This document shows positions 7,804 through 13,255 of a stretch of 13,255 nt of DNA, in pieces. Where the stretch lies: NCBI GenBank assembly GCA_021545665.1, contig JAJRTX010000213.1, positions 1 through 13,255 on the forward strand. The letters run 5' to 3'. The stretch is from Zetaproteobacteria bacterium (GTDB taxonomy: Bacteria > Pseudomonadota > Zetaproteobacteria > Mariprofundales > Mariprofundaceae). A program made the translations under genes and the position numbers. Below the pieces are notes generated by a model. The model saw nothing but the letters and a program-made list of their open reading frames with translations, did no database searches and had not been told where the DNA came from. Within the stretch, counting starts at the first letter, position 1. Each line of letters begins with the position of its first letter.

Positions 7804-7817
7804 ATAATGCGCATTAT
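7804..7817. repeat. Perfect 14-bp palindrome ATAATGCGCATTAT
   Basis: The sequence is its own reverse complement. It lies 45 bases after the yqgE stop, in a convergent gap. It could be a dimeric regulator site (GATAAT...ATTAT is Fur-like but shorter), but no promoter is evident nearby. Function unknown. Confidence 0.5.
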
Positions 7818-7861
7818 GCAACCAAGAGGCCAATATGCGACAGATATTTGGTGCAGACGCT

Positions 7862-7908
7862 AAAAAAAATCTTCGCGCCTGAGCCTGACAGCGACCTTCT
7901 TGCCGAAG
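7862..7908 (-). terminator. Probable Rho-independent terminator for the glmM transcript
   Basis: On the minus strand CTTCGGC (from 7908) can pair with GCGCGAAG (to 7871), with one bulge, and is followed by ATTTTTTTT (eight T, forward A-run 7862-7869). The stem is modest and the loop long, with a possible inner CGCTG/CAGGCG pairing. The T-tract and its place about 190 bases past the glmM stop support termination of the ftsH-glmM operon. Confidence is limited by the imperfect stem. Confidence 0.4.
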
Positions 7909-7970
7909 CTAAACCGACACTACAATAGTCCCCTTTTTCCAGGAAAAACTGGTGTCTACCTTTTCCTCTA

Positions 7971-7986
7971 TGCACCTTTGCGTGCC
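7971..7986. repeat. 16-bp direct repeat, copy 2 (TGCACCTTTGCGTGCC)
   Basis: Identical over 16 bases to 1690-1705. The flanks differ. Directly after it come the pieces GCCCTGTGATGGGC and TGGGCAGGATGCCCA, which form two mutually exclusive short hairpins. Probably part of a dispersed intergenic repeat family. Confidence 0.5.
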
Positions 7987-8094
7987 CTGTGATGGGCAGG
8001 ATGCCCAAATGTCGTGAGCACATGGATGCGCAGGAATGACCTGTGAAAGTTTTTGACTCTTCTTTTATCATATATGTGCTGAAGAGCTACCAAT

Positions 8095-9441
8095 TTATTG
8101 GCAAATATGCTCGCTGATGGCCTGAGCCAGAGATTCGCCGACATCAAGCATCAAGCTATCGTCCGCTGCCTCAACCATGATCCTTAATTTTGGTTCAGTT
8201 CCAGACATCCGAACATTGATCCGACCAGAATCATTTAGTCTGTTCTCAGCATGAGTAATCAATTGTTGCACAAACAAATCCGCCATTACATTTTTACGTT
8301 CAGGCATCGTTATATTCCATAACTTTTGCGGAAACAGCGTCATATCTATGGCCAGGTCCTGCATCGGCTTATCCTGCTCACGCATGGCTGAAAGCAGTTG
8401 CAGAGCTGTCATCAGACCATCTCCCGTGGTATTATAATCCAGCAGGATCATATGCCCGGACTGTTCACCACCAATATTGCAACCTTTCTCGCGCATCATC
8501 TCAAGTACATATCGATCACCTACATCAGCACGAAACATGGCAAGTCCTATCCCGGCAAGATAACGCTCCAATCCCATATTACTCATAATGGTTGTCACTA
8601 CGCCCTGTCCCGCCAACAACCCATGCCGATGCGCATGTTCAGCCAGAATGGCAATCACCCGGTCACCATCGACTATGCGCCCATCGCTATCGCAAGCTAT
8701 CAACCGGTCCGCATCGCCATCCAGAGCCAGTCCGGCATCCGCCCCCGTCTCCACAACCCGCTGCATCATGGACTCCGGATAGGTTGAACCACACTCACGG
8801 TTAATATTATAACCATCAGGCTCGGCAAACATGCTGATCACCTCACATCCCAGCTCTTTAAGCATCCGTGGTGCCACGTCATAAGCTGCCCCATTGGCAC
8901 AATCAACCACCACTTTAAGTCCATCCAGTCGCAGTCCGCGTGGTAAAGACGCTTTCAGAAACTCAATATAACGACCTCTGGCATCGTCAACCCGGGCAGC
9001 TTTACCGATATCCAGTGCTGGCGGTAATGGTGGAAGATTCTCCAGGCAATGCTCAATCTCAGTCTCAATCCCATCATGTAATTTATAACCGTCAGCACCA
9101 AAAAACTTAATACCATTATCACCAGCTGGATTATGCGACGCTGATAACATGACACCTGCATCAGCGCGCAGGCTACGTGTAAGATAAGCAACTGCAGGTG
9201 TAGGAACCGGTCCTACAAGCAAGACATTCATCCCCTGTGCTGTCAGCCCTGCACACAAAGCAGACTCGATCATATATCCTGACAAACGGGTATCCTTGCC
9301 AATCAGAATGTGCGGCTTATGTTTCAAATGACGGGTTAGAACATGGCCCGCAGCGCGCCCCAAAGACAGTGCAAATTCGGCCGTCATGGGCAGTTGATTT
9401 ACCGTTCCCCGCACGCCGTCGGTACCAAAATAGCGTCTCAC
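8095..9441 (-). CDS. glmM: GlmM, phosphoglucosamine mutase
   Basis: GlmM converts glucosamine-6-phosphate to glucosamine-1-phosphate, on the cytoplasmic route to UDP-GlcNAc for peptidoglycan and LPS. The 448-residue product starts RRYFGTDGVRG (after the initiator) and carries the phosphoserine loop MLSASHNPAGDNGIKFF with S102, the metal loop LDGDADRL with D241, D243 and D245, the sugar-binding GGEQSGHMI (324-332), and the phosphate-binding RMSGTEPKLRIMVE (411-424). Numbering matches E. coli GlmM exactly at S102 and D241/243/245. The start is GTG at 9441-9439, inside GTGA, so the start overlaps the stop of ybbR by four bases; a GGAGG lies 6 bases upstream. This strongly suggests translational coupling. 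In Firmicutes CdaR/CdaA and GlmM interact and GlmM inhibits CdaA; the same neighbours here make that plausible but unproven. Confidence 0.97.
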   Translation of the reverse strand: MRRYFGTDGVRGTVNQLPMTAEFALSLGRAAGHVLTRHLKHKPHILIGKDTRLSGYMIESALCAGLTAQGMNVLLVGPVPTPAVAYLTRSLRADAGVMLSASHNPAGDNGIKFFGADGYKLHDGIETEIEHCLENLPPLPPALDIGKAARVDDARGRYIEFLKASLPRGLRLDGLKVVVDCANGAAYDVAPRMLKELGCEVISMFAEPDGYNINRECGSTYPESMMQRVVETGADAGLALDGDADRLIACDSDGRIVDGDRVIAILAEHAHRHGLLAGQGVVTTIMSNMGLERYLAGIGLAMFRADVGDRYVLEMMREKGCNIGGEQSGHMILLDYNTTGDGLMTALQLLSAMREQDKPMQDLAIDMTLFPQKLWNITMPERKNVMADLFVQQLITHAENRLNDSGRINVRMSGTEPKLRIMVEAADDSLMLDVGESLAQAISEHICQ

Positions 9442-10133
9442 TTCGTTCCTCCTGATAAATCTTTAACCTGCGGCGTTTCCGACTCCTGTGTTAATACTGC
9501 TTTCACAACTATCTGCACTTTACTGTCAACCAGACGAATCGCCTTGCCGGAAGGACTTTCAACCCCTGTTTTTGTCTCAAAAATACCGGATTTTAAATCA
9601 GGCCTAATGGGTGAAGTCTCAACTTCGCGCAAGGCCTCCAGCCAGACTTCCGGTCCAGTAAGTTCTACATTTTTTGGAGTCAGTGTTACATTTCTAGCAT
9701 GCCATCCCTCGGGTAATTCAAAATGATCACGCACTGGTATAGAACGTTTCACCATCCGGTCAACCTGCAATTTAAGACGATCCGGTTGAACTTTCTCTAT
9801 ACGCAAACCAACTGGTAGCGAGACCTCCGAGAGTTGTAATGCACGTTCAACCACACCAGGTGAAGTCATATCCGAGACATTGATTGGCACTGTTAAATCT
9901 TCCTGGCGTAAATCTCTCAGACGCGTCTGCAAACCATTGACCGTAATGCGAACATGATCGGGAAGATCATTTACAATCACCATATCCATCGGCAAGCCCT
10001 GCACTTGCAAAGGAACGTCCATACTCAATGAACCTTCCCCCTGCCCATGTACCTGTAACCATAATGCAACGGCTATCACAACAGCCCAAAACTGCAGGCT
10101 GAAACGGCGGAATAAATCTAACGACTTTTGCAT
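9438..10133 (-). CDS. cdaR: YbbR-domain protein, CdaR-like regulator of CdaA
   Basis: This 231-residue membrane-anchored protein has one N-terminal transmembrane helix (FWAVVIAVALWLQVHG, about residues 15-30). An extracytoplasmic part follows, made of repeated YbbR domains: DVPLQVQGLPMDMVI...PDHVRITVNG (about 39-67), PINVSDMTSPG (83-93), a second LPVGLRIEKVQPDRLKLQVD block (about 107-126), VTLTPKNVELTGPEVWLE, and RLVDSKVQIVVKA near the C-terminus. In Firmicutes CdaR (YbbR) binds CdaA and modulates its activity. The gene sits directly between cdaA and glmM: its ATG overlaps the cdaA stop by one base (TGATG) and its stop overlaps the glmM start. The family is clear; the regulatory role in this organism is inferred from context. 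Confidence 0.9.
   Translation of the reverse strand: MQKSLDLFRRFSLQFWAVVIAVALWLQVHGQGEGSLSMDVPLQVQGLPMDMVIVNDLPDHVRITVNGLQTRLRDLRQEDLTVPINVSDMTSPGVVERALQLSEVSLPVGLRIEKVQPDRLKLQVDRMVKRSIPVRDHFELPEGWHARNVTLTPKNVELTGPEVWLEALREVETSPIRPDLKSGIFETKTGVESPSGKAIRLVDSKVQIVVKAVLTQESETPQVKDLSGGTK
9448..9452 (-). promoter_or_regulatory. glmM ribosome binding site (GGAGG) for a GTG start
   Basis: On the minus strand GGAGG lies 6 bases before the GTG at 9441-9439, within the 3' end of ybbR. It confirms the non-ATG start. Confidence 0.75.
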
Positions 10134-10933
10134 CAGGCATGCCCCGTCAGGTTATTGTCTGCTTTCTGTTGTTTTAATGACATGGAAGATAGGTGTTGTT
10201 CCAAAGCATCACGCAGTTCCAGACTGGACAGGGAGGCGCCCAACCGACCCTCTTCTACAAGGTGAATGTCACCCCGCTCTTCAGAAACAACGATGACCAG
10301 AGCATCTGTCTCTTCCGTCAGGCCAACAGCTGCACGATGCCGCGTTCCAAAGTCGCCTGGAACAGCAGTTGCCTGCGCCAGTGGTAACAACACCCTGGCT
10401 GCCATAATCCGACCTCCACCTGCTTCGTGGCAGATAATAACAGCCCCATCATGCATGGGTGCATCAGGACAAAACAAAGCCTGAATCATATCGGGCCTTA
10501 ACGGTGCATTCATTTCCACGCCAGATTCATACAGATGCCTTAAACCCGTTTCCCGTTCAATGACAAGTAATCCACCCCAGCCACGGTGCACCAGCGAAAA
10601 TGCCGACTCAACAAGAATATCAAGCATAGCCTCGGCAGGAGTATTTCCCGTAGTCAGGGGGTTGACCCCGACACGCATCAGGGCGCGTCTTATTTCCTGC
10701 TGAAAAAGCACTACCAGAATAACCATGAATGCAGAGAAAAAATGCCCGAACATCCATTCAACTGTAAACAAACCAAAGGTACGTGCCATTTCATAAGCAA
10801 CAACGACAATGGCTATGCCTATCAACATTTGCACGGCACGTGTGCCACGAACCAAGCGTAAGAAGAAGTAAACCACCACCGCCACAACCATGATATCGAT
10901 CGCATCCAGAACGCCAAATTGCCAATTATTCAC
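10133..10933 (-). CDS. cdaA: CdaA-type diadenylate cyclase (c-di-AMP synthase)
   Basis: This membrane enzyme joins two ATP molecules to make cyclic di-AMP, a second messenger for potassium/osmotic and cell-wall control. The 266-residue product has three N-terminal hydrophobic helices (about 10-28, 34-50 and 64-78), FQQEIRRALMRVG (77-89) at the membrane border, and a cytoplasmic DAC domain (about 96-240). GLLVIERETGL is at 121-131, the catalytic DGA motif at 162-164 (HDGAVIICH), and the RHR motif at 198-200 (GTRHRAA). Both active-site motifs are intact. The start is GTG at 10933-10931; no in-frame ATG lies upstream before a stop at 10979. A G-rich AGAAGGGG (10945-10952) precedes it by 11 bases. 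A five-codon frame ATG TCA CAA GCG TGA (10944-10930) overlaps this start. It lies between folP (99-bp gap) and ybbR. Confidence 0.95.
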   Translation of the reverse strand: MNNWQFGVLDAIDIMVVAVVVYFFLRLVRGTRAVQMLIGIAIVVVAYEMARTFGLFTVEWMFGHFFSAFMVILVVLFQQEIRRALMRVGVNPLTTGNTPAEAMLDILVESAFSLVHRGWGGLLVIERETGLRHLYESGVEMNAPLRPDMIQALFCPDAPMHDGAVIICHEAGGGRIMAARVLLPLAQATAVPGDFGTRHRAAVGLTEETDALVIVVSEERGDIHLVEEGRLGASLSSLELRDALEQHLSSMSLKQQKADNNLTGHA

Positions 10934-11032
10934 GCTTGTGACATCCCCTTCTTCAGTACCTGTAGAGCTTAGCCTAGCTTATTCATAAATAAGTCAGGTT
11001 AAGGTTAGTTAGATAATCCAAGCTTGCAAGGC

Positions 11033-11854
11033 CTAGGCTGCCAAAGCGGAAGCGACACGAATAGCTCTACCCTGCAAACCGACATTGTGAACACGAAGCA
11101 TATCTGCCCCCGCAGCAATGCAGAATCCTCCCGCAACAGCTGTTTCCAGCTCACGGTCACTCACCGGGCTATGCGTCAGCTACCCCAAAAAAGACTTCCG
11201 TGATACCCCAAGCAGTACAGGCATGGAAAACTTTTTCTTAATCTCGCGTATGCCATGAATCAAAACAATATTATCCTGCAATCGTTTGCCAAAGCCAATG
11301 CCTGGATCAAGCAAAATGGACGATTCAGATATCCCTGCAGCTAAACAGGCTTCAATTCGCTGTTCAAAAAAATACAGAACATCAGTCAGTACATCATCAT
11401 ATTTCGGCTGCTGCTGCATATTTCCAGGATTACCCTGCATATGCATCAGACATACATTTACGCCTGTATCCGCCACAACACCAAGGCTTTCTGGATCATG
11501 GCGTAAAGCACTCACATCATTCACCAAAGATGCACCGACCCTGATGGCCTGCCGCATAACTTCTGCCTTCATGGTATCGATAGAAACCCTGCAGCCCTGC
11601 TGAACCAACTCACGAACCACCGGTACCACCCGGCGCAACTCCTCATCGACCACAATAGACTGTGCTCCTGGCCGTGTGGATTCACCACCAACATCAACAA
11701 TGGCAGCTCCGGAACTAAACATTGCGAGGGCATGCGCAACAGCCGCTTCAAAATCAACATAATGGCCGCCATCCGAAAACGAATCGGGGGTGCAGTTAAG
11801 AACCCCCATAATCCATGCATCGCCATCAACCGGGCGATGCCAGCATGAAACCAT
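11033..11854 (-). pseudogene. folP: FolP, dihydropteroate synthase, with an in-frame amber codon
   Basis: FolP condenses p-aminobenzoate with hydroxymethyldihydropterin pyrophosphate for folate synthesis. The ATG at 11854-11852 overlaps the ftsH stop (TGATG). Intact motifs are MGVLNCTPDSFSDGG (16-30), VDVGGESTRPGA (53-64), SIDTMKAEVM (91-100), VNDVSAL (111-117), CLMHMQGNPG (135-144), LDPGIGFGKR (182-191) and LLGVSRKSFLG (214-224). At 11180-11182 the frame reads TAG. Beyond it the same frame stays open for 48 codons: LTHSPVSDRELETAVAGG, then GADMLRVHNVG and RVASALAA, ending TAG at 11033-11035. Without the amber the protein is 273 residues, the normal family length. The lost part holds the Arg and His (RVH) that bind the pterin pyrophosphate/sulfate site. 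The tail reads RVHN where RVHD is usual. This may be a recent nonsense mutation, a sequence error or readthrough; the translated 224-residue form is probably inactive. Confidence 0.85.
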
Positions 11855-13255
11855 CAGCTCGCCTGGCCAGCCTCGTCACCGGAAGCTTTTGCTTCACCAT
11901 CGTCACCAATATCAACTTTGGCTTCTGGTTCATCAGGAGATGTCTTATCTGACGGCTTCCCAGCAGCTCCATCCTCATCGCGGTGTAACTGCTTTCCCTT
12001 CATAATACGGTCAATTTCTTTACCATCCAGCGTCTCGTATTTAATCAGACCCTTGGCAATCAGATGTAGCTGATCCATATGTTCTTCGAGAATCTTTTTG
12101 GCACGATCATAGTTTTCCTCAACCAGTGCACGTACCACTCCATCGATTTTACGGGCGGTTTCTTCTGAAATATTGGTCTGACGCGTAATTTCACGACCAA
12201 GGAAAGGTTCGTGTTCCCGTTCGCCATAAACCATCGGCCCCAGCTCATCGGACATACCCCATTGCGTCACCATATTGCGGGCCAGTTGCGTTGCCCTTTC
12301 AAAATCATTGGAAGCACCGGTTGTCATCTGGTTCAGCACCAGTTCCTCGCCCAGCCTGCCACCCATCATGATGGCGATCTGATCCCGTAAATATTCCTTG
12401 TCGTGATTAAATCTATCCTCTTCCGGCAACTGCATGGTAATCCCCAGAGCCTGCCCGCGAGGAATAATGCTCACCTTATGAACGGGGTCGGCATTTTTCA
12501 GATGTTTGGCAACCAGCGTATGCCCGGCTTCATGATAAGCCGTCGTTTTCTTCTGATCGTCAGATATAATCATCGAACGCCGTTCCGTACCCATCATGAC
12601 TTTATCTTTCGCCGTTTCAAAATCAGCACCCATGACTTTATCCCGATCGTAGCGAGCTGCATTCAGCGCAGCTTCATTCACCAGATTAGCCAGATCAGCA
12701 CCGGAAAAACCGGGGGTTCCACGCGCCAGCACCTTGACATCCACATCGCTGGACAGCGGCACTTTGCGCATATGTACTTTCAGAATCTGCTGACGACCCA
12801 GTATATCAGGACGCGGCACCACCACCTGCCGGTCAAAGCGGCCAGGTCGCAGCAGTGCAGGGTCAAGCACATCAGGACGGTTGGTTGCCGCCACCAGAAT
12901 CACACCTTCATTCGATTCAAAGCCATCCATCTCAACCAGCAACTGGTTCAATGTCTGCTCGCGTTCATCGTTACCGCCACCAACACCTGCACCCCGATGA
13001 CGCCCCATGGCATCAATTTCATCGACAAAGATAATGCATGGCGCACTCTTTTTGGCCTGTTCAAACATATCACGCACACGGGATGCACCCACACCAACGA
13101 ACATTTCAACGAATTCGGAGCCGGAAATAGAGAAAAATGGCACATCGGCCTCTCCGGCAATGGCGCGCGCCAGCAATGTTTTACCGGTGCCCGGAGGCCC
13201 AACCAGCAGCACACCCTTGGGAATCTTGCCGCCGAGTCTGGTAAACCTGGATGGG
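11854..13255 (-). CDS. ftsH: FtsH, ATP-dependent zinc metalloprotease (5' part outside the window)
   Basis: FtsH is a hexameric inner-membrane AAA+ protease that removes membrane and regulatory proteins. In E. coli it also sets LPS levels by degrading LpxC. The visible 466 residues begin [15 protein letters not shown], just before Walker A GPPGTGKT (visible 19-26). They include Walker B IIFVDEID (74-81), the second region of homology [20 protein letters not shown] (123-142), the sensor-2 [16 protein letters not shown] region, the zinc site HEAGH (241-245) and the third-ligand region [11 protein letters not shown] charged Asp/Glu/Ala-rich tail closes it ([17 protein letters not shown] onward). 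The open frame runs off the right edge; the N-terminal membrane and periplasmic segments lie outside. A GTG at 13212-13210 could look like a start but sits inside Walker A sequence. Its TGA overlaps folP ATG by one base. Confidence 0.97.
   Translation of the reverse strand, partial: PSRFTRLGGKIPKGVLLVGPPGTGKTLLARAIAGEADVPFFSISGSEFVEMFVGVGASRVRDMFEQAKKSAPCIIFVDEIDAMGRHRGAGVGGGNDEREQTLNQLLVEMDGFESNEGVILVAATNRPDVLDPALLRPGRFDRQVVVPRPDILGRQQILKVHMRKVPLSSDVDVKVLARGTPGFSGADLANLVNEAALNAARYDRDKVMGADFETAKDKVMMGTERRSMIISDDQKKTTAYHEAGHTLVAKHLKNADPVHKVSIIPRGQALGITMQLPEEDRFNHDKEYLRDQIAIMMGGRLGEELVLNQMTTGASNDFERATQLARNMVTQWGMSDELGPMVYGEREHEPFLGREITRQTNISEETARKIDGVVRALVEENYDRAKKILEEHMDQLHLIAKGLIKYETLDGKEIDRIMKGKQLHRDEDGAAGKPSDKTSPDEPEAKVDIGDDGEAKASGDEAGQAS

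Larger units (their letters stand above)
7760..8094. other. Convergent intergenic region, no gene seen
   Basis: The 335 bases between yqgE and glmM hold no gene I can support. They contain a perfect 14-bp palindrome ATAATGCGCATTAT (7804-7817), an imperfect hairpin (CCAATAT 7830-7836 with ATATTTGG 7844-7851), a probable terminator on the minus strand (7862-7908), a TTTTTCC/GGAAAAA inverted repeat (7934-7948), the 16-bp repeat at 7971-7986, and a TGGGCA/TGCCCA hairpin (7993-8007). The longest open frame (minus, 8071 to 7814) has no ribosome binding site and no recognisable content. Confidence 0.6.

Noticed and set aside
7814..8071. Minus-strand 85-codon open frame between yqgE and glmM
   Set aside because: It has no ribosome binding site, runs through the probable terminator and a repeat, and shows no recognisable family features.
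10978..10993. CTTATT/AATAAG inverted repeat in the folP-cdaA gap as a terminator
   Set aside because: The stem is only six A/T-rich pairs and no T-tract follows on either strand; it would not terminate transcription efficiently.
11180..11182. Genome-wide recoding of TAG as sense (for example pyrrolysine) to explain folP
   Set aside because: surA also ends in TAG at a family-typical place with a non-SurA frame after it, and folP itself closes on TAG; no Pyl genes are seen. General recoding is unlikely from this window.

Overview
The window carries core genes of a Gram-negative, ubiquinone-using proteobacterium. The evidence is UbiG (ubiquinone), LptD and SurA (outer-membrane biogenesis), and a c-di-AMP synthase lying next to ftsH, folP and glmM. 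The block ftsH-folP-cdaA-ybbR-glmM is an arrangement I associate with delta- and zetaproteobacteria-like lineages, whereas lptD-surA-pdxA is the classic gamma/betaproteobacterial order. A Zetaproteobacterium (Mariprofundus-like) or a related deep-branching proteobacterium fits, but this is inference from gene order and not proven.

Layout. 1-265 (minus): the leading end of an insertion sequence with the N-terminal 51 codons of a DDE transposase, cut by the window edge. 266-594 (minus): the 5' part of a group II intron RNA (domain I), apparently broken by that insertion sequence. 618-1541 (minus): a DppB/OppB-type ABC permease whose downstream partners are not visible; the intron sits 24 bp past its stop. 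1766-7759 (plus): ubiG, lptD, surA, pdxA, yqgE, all co-directional. LptD inserts LPS in the outer membrane and SurA chaperones LptD and other outer-membrane proteins, so these two are functionally linked; PdxA makes vitamin B6; YqgE is a conserved protein of unclear role. 7760-8094: a convergent intergenic region with a perfect 14-bp palindrome, hairpins, a probable minus-strand terminator and a short repeat shared with the ubiG upstream region. 8095-13255 (minus): ftsH (5' part outside the window), folP, cdaA, ybbR/cdaR and glmM, with overlapping or abutting reading frames except for a 99-bp gap between folP and cdaA.

The most notable observation is that folP is interrupted by an in-frame amber codon (11180-11182). 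The frame after it stays open and FolP-like for 48 more residues, to a normal family length. As read, the enzyme would lose its C-terminal substrate-binding Arg/His motif, so this is a very recent nonsense mutation, a sequencing error, or readthrough. Second is the insertion of the c-di-AMP pair cdaA-cdaR between folP and glmM, which reproduces the Firmicutes cdaA-cdaR-glmM module inside the proteobacterial ftsH-folP-glmM operon. Third is the nested intron/insertion-sequence debris at the left edge. I found no tRNA, rRNA or CRISPR array, and no clearly novel defence or biosynthetic system.
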